Assembly: GCA_018340375.1 (NCBI GenBank)
Contig: JAFFJZ010000073.1
Span: 248,001-312,000, forward strand
Direction: 5' to 3'
Length of the DNA stretch: 64,000 bases
DNA from: Gonatopus flavifemur
Lineage: Eukaryota; Arthropoda; Insecta; Hymenoptera; Dryinidae
The translations under genes and the position numbers were made by a program. The notes under the pieces are model-generated. The model did no database searches and was not told the origin of the DNA. It saw nothing but the letters and a program-made list of their open reading frames with translations. Every line of letters starts with the position of its first letter. Position 1 is the stretch's first letter. Shown piece after piece: positions 45,001 to 60,000 of the stretch.

Positions 45001-48000
45001 AGAACCACTATGAAATTAAAATCCTCAATCCCAAGCATGTATTTTATCATCGTATTCATAAAATTTTTATTTCTCACGTGGTTCACGAAAATATTTCGCG
45101 CAAAATTTCGCACCCTTCCCCAATAGAACCTCAAATTTGTGTACGTCCGATGAATGTGTGTGAATGAATGTGTACGTCAGGAAACGCCCAAATACGTTTC
45201 TCGGACGTCCTTCGGAGGTTTCCTGGACGTACACAAATTTTAGGTTCTGTTGGGGTTCACTGTCGTTCAAGCACTCTCAACGACAAGACTCGTAGAGTGT
45301 AACCTTATGCGATTGAGAATCATAATTTCAAAATTTATAATCACAAAAAGATTATAACTATTCAATTTATTCACTCAATTTCAAACATTATTGATGGTTA
45401 TGTTATTCTCTCAAATCTCTATCGATTTAGCCCAAGTTGATTTTTAATGTACTGATACTTGAAATTTTAATTCAATTCCACATGATTTGAAAATTAATGT
45501 AATAATACTTGAATATCATTTCATGTACCTCCAAGTTGAAATTTCATGTACACTGGTACATTAAGAGTGCATTAAAATTCAAGAAATTTTTAACAGTGTA
45601 GGTACATATCTTGGGTTGTAATCTGTTCAAGTTTACTTATGAAAAATCGTAAATAAAATTTTGATGAATGTTTACGCGTCGTATGACCTAATCAACCTCC
45701 GCGAGATCCCGTTCAGGGCTGAAAAAACTGTTTCCAATTATTTCCGATCTACTTCCGAAGGAACATGCTTCAGATCAATTGACTTTTATGTCAGCATGAA
45801 TGATTTCCAATGACTTAGGTACATATCTTGGGTTATAATATGTTTAGGTTTAATGATGAAAAATCGGGAATAAAATTTTCATAAATGTTTACGCGTCGTG
45901 TGATCTGATCAACTTCCGCGAGATGCGGACACATTTATCAAAGTTTTGTTTCCGACTTTTCGCAATAAGTAAACCGAAGTACAGCAAAACGCAAACTGTT
46001 CCAAAATAATTTGAAATCATTATACGTATACTAATCGTAACTGTTCCCAAATGATGGGCACGGAAATGAATTTGGAATGCATGGGAGTATTTTGTTTAGG
46101 TTTCAACGTAAACTCGCGGAAGTGGATCAAGTGACAAAATGCGGTAACATTCATCAAAGTTTTCTTTCCGATTTTCCGCAGGTAGACCGAAGTACACCAA
46201 AACCCAAAATACCCCAAAGTAATTTGAAGTAATTATGTACATAGGGGACGGACGGGCAAGAAGGATATGGTAATTTTAAGAATCAATAACAAATATATAT
46301 CTCAATCATATTTATTCAAAACTGTGCTGATTAATTCTTTGGACAATTATACTTCATAATTGAAATCAAATAATAATAAAAATGAAAACCTTCTTATAGA
46401 AAATAACAATCAAAGAAAAAGTCTACCGACCAGGGCGGGCAAAACGGATACCCAGGTCGGGCAAAACGGATACTGTTTGGAACACGCATTTCAATCAGAG
46501 CAATCGTCGCAAAAATATGCACCGTGTCCAGAATATGAAGAACAAGCTTCATGTGTCCATTCTTGACACCTCCCACATTGAATCCAATCTTCTACTGGCG
46601 GGTCAACATACTTTTCTTTGCATATAGTACACAGATAAGACGTGACATAATTTTTTGCGATTTTTTTTGTTCGTCGTTTTTTCTTCTTATCAGAAGGACC
46701 AGGAATGTCCATTGGAACTTTTCGTTTCGCAGCTGCAGCATCTTATTTTTGTTTTTTGCTAAACAGAAAGTATCCGTTTTGCCCGGTTCCGTTTTGCCGC
46801 CAGGTAGTATTTTAACATAACCTGGAGTTATTAAAAATTAACAAGATGGAAAAAAAAATAACTTGATTATTTCATGTCTATTGATTACGCATTGTGCTAA
46901 AAAAAATTGAAATCCACATATTCCTTAACAATATTAAAATAATCACAGTGTACTTACGGTAGAAAATTCTACTTTTTCTCCCAAATTTTAATATTTACAA
47001 AAGAAAACATCACGCAAGTGCACTATACCGGCGTCTCAACGATCACGGTAAGGGGAGTTATATAATGAATCGAGAAATGGCAGTTTCGTAGGTTTCTACC
47101 GACTGAGCATCTTTAGAAAACGATTATCCGTTTTACCCGCCCTCTCCATCTTGCCCGTCCGTCCCCTACTATTTGTAACTGTTCTTAAACTCATTGGTAC
47201 CCTGGTTAAAAGAATCCATTACTTCTGACAAATGAAATTAAATTAGATTTGGCCAGAACATTGTCCGAGAATCAATGAGATTTGGCCAGATTCAGTGAGA
47301 TTTGGCGAGAATCGACTGTTCTTTCTGACCAAATCTCATTGACATTTGCTGGATGAGATTCGGCCAGAACATTGTCCAAGTTCAACTGTAATTTAGTGAG
47401 ATTTGGCGAGAATCAATGGTTTTTTAAACCAGGGTAAGGAAAGAGAGTCGAGATGTACGGAAGTATTTAGTTTAGGTTTTAACGTAAACTCGCGGAAGTG
47501 GATCAAGTGACAAAATGCGGAAACATGTGTCAAAGTTTTGTTACCGATTTTTCGCAAGTAAATCGGAGTACACCAAAACCCAAAATACCCCCAAGTAATT
47601 TGGAGTCATTATGTGTATACTATTCGTAACTGTTCCTCAACTCATTGGTGCGGAAATAGAATGGAAAAGCACTGACATAGTTTTCTTCCACTTTTTTCTA
47701 AGTGAACGGAATCTGTAATGTACTTCGGGTAATATGTAAGTGAACCTACACTCTTTTCATCTGATTTGCGGAAGTCGGTGGAATCAACTGTGATGCGGAA
47801 CAAAATCCACAGTGATTTGAAACTCCCTACATGTGTCAAATCTTGGTTCGGAAGTAGTCGGAAGAGCTCCAAAGTAATTTGAGAGTATTCACTTCAAAAA
47901 TCTTTAGGTTTTTTCAGATATTTTAATTGAGGAAGAGTGAAACCATCCACCGAGCTTTAAGTGAATAATCAAAGTTTCTTGCAATTCATTTTGAACATTC

Positions 48001-51000
48001 CTTTGAAATATTTTTATTAGAGTGAGTTCTTCATGACTCATATTATTACGGAATTGAAGTGATCTTTGAGTTTTTTGTGAGAAATATTGACTTGAGTCTT
48101 TGAAATAGAATTCATTTCCACCGCATCAACAAATTATGATTTTTTACATATCACAACAGTTATGAATAGTCCAATAATCCATTTTGTATTCAATGACAGA
48201 TTTTTTTGGCACTTATCAATAACCAAATCACGAATATACATTTCACGAGAATAATTCACATTTATTTCTTGATCACAAAAACCTAACCTCACACCTGTCA
48301 ACCGAGTTGCAATTTTCCCACAGCCAATTGTTATGTTGAACCGATGGATCATCGAATCAAATAAGTATTCGATTGTTATCGGGATCCAAATATTTTCGAT
48401 CTTCCTCAAAACATGAAAAAAAATATGGAAGTTTTGCAAGCCTCAGGAACCCAGAGGAAAAAAATGACATCAAAAATGACATGGTATAACATGATAAAAT
48501 GGACCCCTTCCCCAAAGCTCTACTAAGTGGCTATTAGGAATCGAGTTCAATGATACGTCGAAATGACGTGATTTCTCACGTCATTTGGAGCTCTGGGGAA
48601 GGGATCCATTTTATCATGTTATACTACGTCATTTTTGATGTCATTTTTCCTAAGGGAAACTTGGCAACGGGTTGTCGAAAATCAGATATGATTTGAAAAG
48701 TCAACTACTTTTCCTTCCATTACTTGTGATCAGAGAGATGTTAGCTGTTCCTTATGACAAAGAGTTTTATTAGTGTAAAAATCAACCAATAAGTTTGTAG
48801 GACTGAGTGAACGAATGAAAAATTTCACACTGCATGAAACTTAATGATTCAGGATGAAACTATGTACTCATAATGTCAATCCTACAAATTGAAACTGATG
48901 GCAGTGATTGATGTATTCTTTCATAGTTTTGTCATTATGAATATGTTCAATTCGTTTCCTGGAATTACAAGAAATCAGCAAATACAATCCACAACTGTCG
49001 ATTTTTTTTCTCATTCTACAGTTCAACAGTAATCACATCATCATGAAGTAATCAGTCTTATGACTGGTTTGATCACAGTAATCACATGTTAAACAAAATA
49101 TTAGAATATATTTAGTCAACCCTAGTAAAAATACAATCTTTAAACCATGCAAATTTTGTCTCATTTCGAACGTTATTGAACATTGTATTCTCGCCAGGCA
49201 ACCTCTCTGTAGCATCAATTCTGGAAATCCTCTTCAAATAGGTATAACAACCAGAGAACCCCATAGCATTGAACAACATGAATTATTTAATGGAAAACTC
49301 TTGCGTTCAAACTGTTGAGTAGAAAAAAATCAATGAAAAGAAATTCACATTTGGAAACCATGTTGTCTAATTTTCAATAGATTATGAAATTCATTTTGAA
49401 AATATTTATACTTAACAAACTATATAAGAATGGAACAATTACTACCATGAGTTTGATTTGATAGAAACTGTATAGACAGTTTCATATTGCATCATTTAGT
49501 GTTGCGCTTAGTAAAATTTTTCATCGATACAAGCAATATATGTCTTACGATCCTTATTGCTTGACTCTTACACTACTTGAACTCAATGTCCTAAGAAACA
49601 GAATCATCTTTCTTATCACAAACAGTTGAAAAAAAAAGAATTAAAAAAATAACCAAACTATAAAAAAAATACAGAAATCAGTAGATTAGTAGAAACTATA
49701 CAGAGGTAGTTGCATATTGCCCCTGGTGGAACGGGAAGTACAAAAAAAGTGGTGGAGTAGTAGTTCTAATGGTGCAAAAAAAAGTACTGGATGAGTAGTG
49801 GGAAAGTAGTGAAGGAAAATGCGATTTTCTTGGGGAAAAAAGTTATTCTAACTTTCCTATGGGTATTGTATGCGGTATGTCTATACTGTGGGAGTATCTG
49901 GGAGATGATGAATCATATGATGATATCTATGCAAGCGCTTGGAATCAATCAGAACAATATGAGTGAGAAAAGTTGTGGAAAGTCGTGAAAAAGTAGCGGA
50001 TGAGTTGTTGGGGACCTTCTCACGCCTTTTTCTCATTCTAGCTTTTCCATGGGTATTCTATGGGGTGCATTTATACTGCAAGAGGTATCTTAGATATGTT
50101 AGGTCATATAACAATATTTATACAAGGATTTCGGATGAATCAGAACGATTAAAATGAGAAAAGTAGTGGAAAGTAGCGGACGAGTTGTTGGTGGGATCTC
50201 ACGGTTTTTTCTCATTCTAACTTTTCTATGGGTATTCTATGGTGTATGTCCATACTGTGGGAGTATCTGAGAAATGTTAGGTCATATAACAATATCTATA
50301 CAAGGATTTTGGATGAATCGGAACGATTTAAATGAGAAGAGTAGTGGAAAAGTACGTTTTTTTCACATTCTAACTGTTCTATGGCTGATTTACGGGGTAT
50401 GTCTATAATATGAGAGGTATTTCGGATATGTAAGATCATATGACAATATTTATTCAAGAATTTAGGATCGATCAGGACGATTTGAATGAGAAAAGTAGTG
50501 GAAGGGTATAGGATGAGTTGTTGCTGGCTTTCTCACGGTTTTTTCTCATTCTAGCTTTTCCATGGGTATTCTATGGAGTGTGTTTATACTGCAAGAGGTA
50601 TCTTAGATGTGTTAGGTCATATAACAATATTTATACAAAGATTTCGGATGAATCGGAACGATATAAGTGCGAAAAGTAGTGGAAAGTCGTGAAAAAGTAC
50701 CGGACGAGTTGAGATTGGCATTCCAACGTTTTTCCCACATTCTAACTCTCCTTTGGGTATTTTATGGGGTATGTCTATACTGTGAGAGGGATCTGGGACA
50801 AGTGAGGTCACATAACAATATTTATACAAGCATTTGAAATCAATCAGAACGATATAAGTGCGAAAAGTAGTGGAGAGTCATGAAAAAGTAGCGGATGAGT
50901 TGTTGGTGGCATTCTCACGCTTTTTTCTCATCCTACCTTTTCCATGAGTATTCTATGGGGTATGTCTATACTGTGAGAGGTATCTGGGATGTGTAAGATC

Positions 51001-54000
51001 ATATGACAATATTGATGCAAGTATTTCGGATGAATCGGAACGATTTAAATGAGAAAAGTAGTGGGAAAGTCGCGGACTAGTTGTGGGTGGGATTCTAACG
51101 TTTTTTGCGAATTCTCACTTCTCTATGCGTATTCTATGGGGTATGTCTTCACCGTGAGAGGTATCTGGGATATGTAAGATCATATGACAATGTTTATACA
51201 AGAATTTCGAATCAATCAGAACGATATAAGTGAGAGAAGTAGTGGAAAGTTGTGAAAAAGTAGCGGACGAGTTGTGGGTGGTATTCTAACGTTTTTTTGA
51301 CGTGCCAACTTTTGTATGGGTATTCTATGAGGTGTGTCTATACTGTGAGAGGCCTCTGGGACATGTCAGATCATACGACAATATTCATACAAGGATTTCG
51401 AATCCATCACAACGATTCAAGTGAGAAAAGTAGTGAAAAGTCGTGAAAAAGTAGCGGATGACTTGTTGGTGGCACCTTCACGTCTTTCTTTCATCTGACC
51501 GGTCTTACGGGTGTTTTATGGGGTATGTCTATACAGTGGGAGTATTCGGGAGTTGGTGGATCATACGACGATATCCATGCAAGCATTCGTAACCAATTAG
51601 AACGATATCCCTTTGCCCACAACATCCCAAGCATACGTTATGTTCTTCCAACGGTATCAGAAAGTTCTCTTATGCGTCGATTTCGAAGATCTTGTCGGTG
51701 CCTTCCTAATGAGGACTGGACGTCATCAGGAATTGATCTTAGTTATGTCCCTGATAACTTCTACCAGGTGTGTAAGTATGAAACCGGAATTTGCCCATAG
51801 GTGGCGCTCGATGTCGATGCAGTTACCGACACATCTCGTCAGCGTTGTCTTGTTATTGTATTGATATCTGACAAAGATTTCCAACTCACAATAACACGAG
51901 TTTCATTCGGTAGCATTAGTTCATTAGAGATAGACATGTCGAGTTTTGTGCCAACAAAGTACGATTTGTGGACAGCACTACTTTTCTGTTTTCATCTGAA
52001 GAAAACCACAGCCGAATCTCATCGAATGCTTGTGGAGGCGTTTGGTGAGCATACTCTCGGTAAAACACAGTTTTTCGAGTGGTTCAAGCGGTTCAAAAGT
52101 GGCGATTTTGACGTCAGGAACGAAGAACGTGGAAGACCACCGAAAAAGTTTGAAGACGCTGACCTGCAAGCCTTGTTGGACGAAGACGACGCTCAAACAC
52201 AACAACAACTGGCGGATCTGTTAAAGGTGACCCGAGAAGCCACCCTGGTAGAAATATCATAAGTTTTTCCCCACAACTCGTGAGGCACTAATGAGGGAGA
52301 ACTAGTTAAGTAAAACTCGTGAATTACTGGTCAGTAAGTGATAAGTTTAACTCAACTAACAATTTGGGTTATAATTAGGCGGAACTTATGAGAATTTCAC
52401 AAGATTTTCCACGTTGTGCATACAGAAAAACACTTAACAAACGTTTAACCATCACCAGCGAAATAAGTATTTCATATAACTTATCACAATTCTCATAAGG
52501 TTGATTTATTAACTATTCAGCATCATTTTTCTTTTCTACACGACACATCATTTGAGTATTATTCAAAGAGCATGAACTGAATGAATATGTGTTTCGTCAT
52601 AATCAAATATAAGTTTCGACCAAGTACTCATCTTTCGTCATTTCTTGATTAATATGCATCAAAAATCTGTTATTGAGTGCAAAATCAATTATTTAATCAG
52701 TCATCACTGTTGTAATATGTAAAAAAAATCGTAATTGGCTGATGTGGTGAAAATGAATTCTATTCAAATACACGACAATATCAACAACAACCCCGTACAG
52801 CACAACCACCGATCCTCCACCTAGGACTTCGGTGGACTGGAGGTGGAGAATTGGTGGAGAAATGGGAGCCGTGGAAATAAGGGAGAAATAAGGGAGAGTC
52901 TCCGTTGAGGCAACGGAGAGGCGACGGAGAAATGTCCGCCCCCTGTATTTTCAATATAATTCTTATTGGTGCATTTACGTAACCAAATCTGAATGTATGA
53001 ATTCGCGGATTTAAGTTTTACTGGAAATACAGGGGGCGGACATTTCTCCGTCGCCTCTCCGTTACCTCAACAGAGACTCTTCCTTATTTCTCCCTTATTT
53101 CCACGGCTCCCATTTCTCCACCAATTCTCCACCTCCAGTCCACCGAAGTCCTAGGTGGAGGATCGGTGGTTGTGCTGTACGGGACAATATCAATATCAAT
53201 CAATATCAATATTGATTTACATCAATATTTCTCGGGAAAAAAAAACTCACATTAAATTTCTCAAAACTCACATTAATTTTGTAATAATATGAGTCACGAA
53301 GAACTCATTTGATCAAAAATATTTCAAGCGAATGTTTAAAATGAATTTCAAAAAGCTTGAATTATTTACTTGAAGCACGTTGGATGATTTTACTCTTCAA
53401 TTTGAAGAGTATTCTTGAAGTTGAAATTTTCAAATTTGAGAAAAAAGCCTTATGTTCTGAGTTGAATTTGTTGTTGGGTCGATAATAAACTTGTAGGAAG
53501 AGTTTGAAAGTTGGGTGGAATCTATATTGATCAGGAAAGTCCAAATCGTGAGGCAAAAGTTAGAAAATCTGTCAACTTAGCTCACGGCACATGGGTATTC
53601 TATCAGCTTTTCTTCACTAAACGAAATCTAGGCAGGAGAAATGTATCAAAATTTAGTAAAATCAAGTTGGTACAGAGTAAGAGAGGACAGATATATTCAT
53701 TGAATTTTATTGGTTATTATAAAAATGTTGATGAATAAGGAAAGGCTATAGAAAATCCAATGTGTCGTCTTTTAATATTTTTGTTCCAATAATGTTGTAT
53801 CATGTTCCTACAAATAAATGTTCAGTTTTGAACACATTTTTGAAATTCGTGGGAAAAAATGTATTCACTGGATTTCTCATCGTGGGTTTATGTTTTTTGG
53901 GTCGGAGAATCCAAATATCCAAGAATTTTTGTGAGAATCGTTATTAATTTCTCTGTTATAAACAATTTGATTGCATAATAGATAAATGAACAATTGGATG

Positions 54001-57000
54001 ACGAATTTCACAAAAATTCTTCGATATTTGGATTCTCCGACCCAAAAAACATAAACTCACGATGAGAAATCCAGTGAATACATTTTTTCCTACGAATTTC
54101 AATACTTAACCTGTAAACGACGCAAAATCATGAAAAGTTTTCGTTCTGCTCCAATGAATAAATCGCTGTATTTTACGAACTAATAGTCCAATCGATCTAA
54201 AAATTTCCACAAAGTTTGTCCATATACTAGCGAGCAACTTTGTCGCTGGAAGTTTTTTTGTAGCTCATACTTCCCCGGACACTTTTTTAAAGCAAAGCAT
54301 GGAAAAAGTGATTCTCACTTCGAATTGAAATTTTATCCACTTGTTCTTAATTCTCACAAATTTTCACGATATTGTTGTCTTTGGAAAAGTCTTACGAATC
54401 GAAATTCGCAAGGTTCATTCCCATGCATCGAAAAATGACCGAGTTAGAACGAGTTTAATATTGAAAAACATTGATTCTTGGTGCGAAAAAATAGGAAGTT
54501 TCTATTTTTTTTCTCGAAAACTATCGATCCTAGAAACAAATGGTAAACAGATACTCATATTCATTTTTCAAGCCCTATCACCCAGTATTTTTTAATTTTC
54601 GAAATTCCGACTTTTGATTTTGACGTGTGACGTCATGGCTTGGACAATAGTTTTCTGTGTTTTTGAGCGTTAGTCCCCTTATTGCATCCGGGCCTTCGAT
54701 TATTCACTTGCAGCTCGACGGATGGTTTTACTTTTCAAATTGAAGAGTACTCTTCATGTTGAAATTTTCAAATTTGAGGAAAAAGCCTTATTTTCTGAGT
54801 TGAATTCGTTGTTAGGGTGATGATAAACTTGTGGGAAGAGTTTGAAAATTAGGTGGAATCTATATTGATCAGGAAAGTCCAAATCGTGTGGCAAAAGTTA
54901 GAAAATCTGTCAACTTAGCTTACGGCACGTGGGTATTCTATCAGCTTTTCTTCACTGAACGAAATCTAGGCAGGAGAAATGTATCAAAATTTAGTGAAAT
55001 CAAGTTGGTACAGAGGAAGAGAGGACAGATATATTCATTGAATTTTATTGGTTATTATAAAAAAAGTTGATAAATACGTAAAGGCTATGTATGACTCAAT
55101 TTATCGTCTCTCAATATTTTTGGTCAATGATTTTGTATTGTGTGCATTTTTGTATCTTTTCACTAGTAGGTTGAGGAAACATGTGTATTGAACCTGTTTC
55201 ATAAATATAATAACATTCATTTGTAGGAACATGATACAACATTATTGAAACAAAAATATTAAAAGACGACACATTGGATCTTCTATAGCCTTTCCTTATT
55301 TATCAACATTTTTATAATAACCAATAAAATTCAATGAATATATCTGTCCTCTCTTACTCTGTACCAACTTGATTTTACTGAATTTTGATACATTTCTCCT
55401 GCCTAGATTTCGTTTAGTGAAGAAAAGCTGATAGAATACCCATGTGCCGTGAGCTGAGTTGACAGATTGTCTAACTTTTGCCACACGATTTGGACTTTCC
55501 TGATCAATATAGATTCCACCCAACTTTCAAACTCTTCCTACAAGTTTATCATCACCCTAACAACAAATTCAACCCAGAACATAAGGCTTTTTTCTCAAAT
55601 TTGAAAATTTCAACTTCAAGAATACTCTTTAATTTGAAATTTTCTCATGTTTAGAATGACTTTTATACGAATATTGTGAATTTATAAGTCATTTTACATC
55701 TCAGGCTAGATTATTTACAAAATTATTTTGTACAGAGCGGTTATTTAAAATGATAATGGGAATATTCTTATTTCAAGAATTTATTCTAAAACGAAGAATA
55801 TCTTATGAAGTCACTAAAAATTAGAGGGGGTTAGTCTTATAATAAGAGGATTGGTTTAGAGGAAGAGTGAAAAATAAATTCCTCTCAATCCTAGAATATC
55901 GTTTTTTCGGTGCATCGTTATATCGAAAGTAAAAAATATAACCCATCTGTTCGTATGTTGCTGAAGTTTGAATCGTTTCTTGAAACGAATGAATAATCCG
56001 AAAACATGTGAAGAAGTCAATTCGAGAACATGAATAATAATTTCTTCAAAATTTTGCCGTATTAAACCACACATAATGAACAACGTTGAACGAGTTTTGA
56101 ATCAACGTTGGCTAATCAGCATTGACTATCGGCGTTACAACAACATTGGACTGGTTGTTACTTCAACCACGTTACAACGTTGGCAACCAACCCTGGTAAT
56201 CAGTGTTGTACCAGTACTGTGATTGTTATGGTTGGTTGGAAGTCGGCATTTTCTGCATGGGTACCCATAGAAAATATGGAATGGGAAAAAAACGTGAGAA
56301 TGGCACCATCAACTCGTCCACTACTTTTTCAGGACTTTCGACCACTTTTCTCACTTATATGGTCTTGATCGATTCGGAATCCTTGTATGAATGATGTCAT
56401 ACATATGATCTCCCATATCCCAGATACCTCTCACAGTATGGACATACCCCATAGAAACGTTGGAATGAAGAAAAAACGTGAGAATGCCAGCAACAACTCA
56501 TCCTATACTTTTCCACTACTTTTCTCATTTAAATCATTCTGATTCATCCAAAATACTTGTATAAATATTGACATATGATCTTACATATCCCAGATACCTC
56601 TCACAGTATAGACATCCCCCATAGAAAAGTTAGAATGTGACAAAAACGTTAGAATGCCAACCGCAACTCGTCCGCTACTTTTTCACGACTTTCCACTACT
56701 TTTCCCACTTATATCCTTTTGATTGATTTGAAATCCTTGTATAGACATTGTCATATGATCTCACATATCCCAGATACCTCCCACAGTAAAGACCTACCCC
56801 ATAGAATACGCATAGAAAAGTGAGAATCGGAAAAAAACGTGAGAATGCCAGCAACAACTCATCCTATACTTTTCCACTACTTTTCTCATTTAAATCATTC
56901 TGATTAATCCAAAATACTTGTATAAATATTGACATATGATCTTACATATCCCAGATACCTCTCACAGTATAGACATACCCCATAGAAAAGTTAGAATGTG

Positions 57001-60000
57001 ACACAAACGTTAGAATGCCAACCATAACTCGTCCGCTACTTTTTCACGACTTTTTACTACTTTTCTCACTTATATCCTTTTGATTGATTTGAAATCCTTG
57101 TATAGACATTGTCATATGATCTCACATATCCCAGATACCTCCCACAGTAAAGACTCCATAGAATACGCATAGAAAAGTGAGAATCGGAAAAAAACGTTAG
57201 AATTCCACCCACAACTAGTCCACTACTTTTCTAGTCTCCAACTATTCTCTTCAACTCTACAATTTGGATACATGATTCCTGAATTTAATGATTTATTCAC
57301 TTCGCTCTTACAAAATTGTCTGCTGGTCATATTCAAAGAGAATTTTTGCAATGCCAAAGACGTTAACTTCACATTCTCACGTCTTCATAAAATCACACAA
57401 TACATTTTATTCCACGTAATTAGGTACTTCTTCTCAAGTGACATCATGAAACATCGAATCACTGTTAAATCAGTGTTTGTTGATTAAAATAAACTGTATT
57501 TGATTTGTTTTTGCCACTCATCTTCACTATTGACGATCCGTTGCACAGAAGGATGGAAAACGATTCACTGCGCACTCATTATCTGCGCATATTTTCAGCA
57601 TGCGTTTCTTGAATTAATCCAGATCCTTAATTTTCAAATCATTGGTGATGAATATGAAGAAACTTTTTCTATTATTTCAGGACATTTTTATTTCGATATG
57701 ATTTTCAGATATCAAATCTGAATTTCCAGAAAAAGTCATCTGAATTTTTCTCTCAGAAACATGATTTTACAAATTCAGATATTCCAGTATCTAAATTTTC
57801 AGGAAATTTTTTACAGTGCATGTTTAGAAACACAACAGAGTATCTGCTTACATTTTCTTTTCCATTTCCAACTCCAACCTACGTACCATATCGGCGCCAC
57901 GTGCAAAGTAGTATCAGTGCAGGGTGTCTAGTTCGGGAATTTTCTATTTGTTTCATTGGTCATTTCGTTCAATCTGATTTTATGACTGATTGATTCCATT
58001 ACAATTCTCCGAGGCTGGACATTCTGCAGTGATGCCACTAAAAACTCCAATGTTATAAGAGAGTTACAACTTCCCTGTAACGGATTTTTATCTTGAAATC
58101 CATTGGGACATGTTGATTAATTTCTAGTCCTTTTTATACGTCGGTCAACCGTAAGAATTTTGTTATTGTCATTTTCGTTCATTTTCACTGAAAGAGAGGA
58201 TTGGGTACAGTGGGTGGATTTAATCCGTTCCCTGTTACTTTTGATGAGTTGTGGAAAACTATGCCATAATTCACAAATTTTTGATGAAAATTGAATTTCA
58301 AACTCCTTAACACTTGAGAAATGATCCATGTAGATCGATGAGATCATTCAAAAGTTTCGAATTCAAATATTATGGTTACAATCGGGATTTAATTGTGGGT
58401 GTTCTTAAGTTGATGAAATTTGCAGGGAACGCTCTCTAAAACTGAATCAGTGGAATTCCACTGGATTACAGTGATAAGTATACCACTGCGAACCAGTGCA
58501 TATACACTGCGAATCAGTGAATATTCACTGATTTTCATAGTGAAATGTGACTAATTGTGATCAGTGAAAATAACATCTAACTACGGAATCAGTGACTATC
58601 CACTGATTATGCAGTGGAATGCAACTGATTGAAATTAGTGGTATACTTATAACTGCGGAATCAGTGAGATTCCACTGATTCAGATTTAGAGAGCGGATTA
58701 AATCTACCGAATGTAACTGTTATCAAATATATATTCTTAAATATGACCAATCAAATATTCGATAGCATTGAACGAATATCAATGATATTCATAAATTCAT
58801 AAAATACTTAATAATTATGAACACGTACGTGAAATATGATAATCGTCATCAATTATTTTATGAGTGTTATTGAATATTCGATTAGTCGTATTCTAAGAAT
58901 ATATTTGACAACTGTTACCAACCTTTTTTCAGTGTAGTATTCTATCTTTTTGAATGTACACTTCTTACCTTCTTGTAGATGAATTTTGCCAACAGGCACC
59001 CAGTGTCCGTTGGCGTTCAAAACCTCTTTGAAGTTGAACATATTTTCTTGAATATTCAAACTGCATCCCCTGGTGAAAATGGAAGCGGAAAGGAAGAGTA
59101 AACGAAGCTTATGTTGGAGAGTAACCGAAACATTAATGAAAAGTATGCGAAGCCTGAATGGGAGGGACACAAAAAGTATGTCAAGAGGGAATTGAAACTG
59201 AGGAAGCGTATAAAATTCATGAAACTTGAATAAAAAAATCGCACACCATAGCGAGAATTGAACTGATGACTTTCACCATGGTAGATGAGGGTTTTATCCA
59301 CTGAGCCATGAATCGTCGTTGGGATAAACTGCTTGGAGATATTATTTGAAGCCAGAATAGGTATGATTCGCATACGCTTAATGTAACTTACTATTACTTT
59401 ACATGAAGCGCGTGTGAAACGGGATCGAGAGATTATGAAGCGTATATGGAAGGTATGATTTCATCATTTTACAGCAAGCGGGCATCACACGCTTCACGAA
59501 GAGGGAATTGAAACATTTTTCGCTTTGTATGCGCTTGTTTTGCGCTTCGTGTATACGCTTCATTTTCACCAGGGTCCTGTAGAATCATTAAAATTCGTTC
59601 AAGTAATGGAAATCGCAGTATTAAATAATCTGATTAATTTCTTTATCGTCAATTGACACCTTTATCTTGATGATATCATGGGTTCCAAACTGCTCCGATT
59701 TGTTGAATGATTTTGATGATTTGCTAAATTCTATGTCCATTGAAATGGACGTCAGGTCAGAAAGGGTTAAAAATGTCGTATAGACCCGAATAAAATCGGA
59801 TGAATATTAAATATTGATGAATATATCCGTCTAATCAGTTTCTATCCGTTTTAATGCGGTTTTTGTGAATTCTTGGTCGGTATCTATCCGACACTTCCAT
59901 TTCGGATACTTCACGAACTGAAATCGCAAGAAATTCATTCAAAAGTTATTCTCAAGCGTTTACTGAACTTGATGCGCGCATTGTACACATCTAATTTGTT

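Larger units (their letters stand above)
45599..47900. repeat. Long-period degenerate repeats hosting two insertions
   Basis: GGTACATATCTTGGGTT starts at 45601 and again at 45819, heading two parallel 220-bp copies. A block with AACGTAAACTCGCGGAAG and GGATCAAGTGACAAAATGCG occurs near 46105 and 47480. These copies supply empty sites for the insertions at 46244-47166 and around 47200-47434. Confidence 0.65.
53370..55665. repeat. FB1 fold-back with two later insertions in its loop
   Basis: The arms at about 53370-53812 and 55225-55665 are inverted copies of the FB1 unit. The loop holds the palindrome at 53832-54108, unassigned sequence at 54109-54696 and a third FB1 copy at 54697-55255 matching the window start. 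Confidence 0.7.

Noticed and set aside
46360..46566. Plus-strand 68-codon frame
   Set aside because: It is antisense to the PHD-finger frame and has no features of its own.
49720..51625. CRISPR-like array
   Set aside because: Units of about 190 bp are repeated in full with no alternating unique spacers, and the genome is eukaryotic.
51764..52262. Intact mini-mariner bounded by CCAGG and CCTGG
   Set aside because: The right-hand CCCTGGTAGAAAT belongs to a separate class-A element also seen at 42389, so the mariner is simply cut there.
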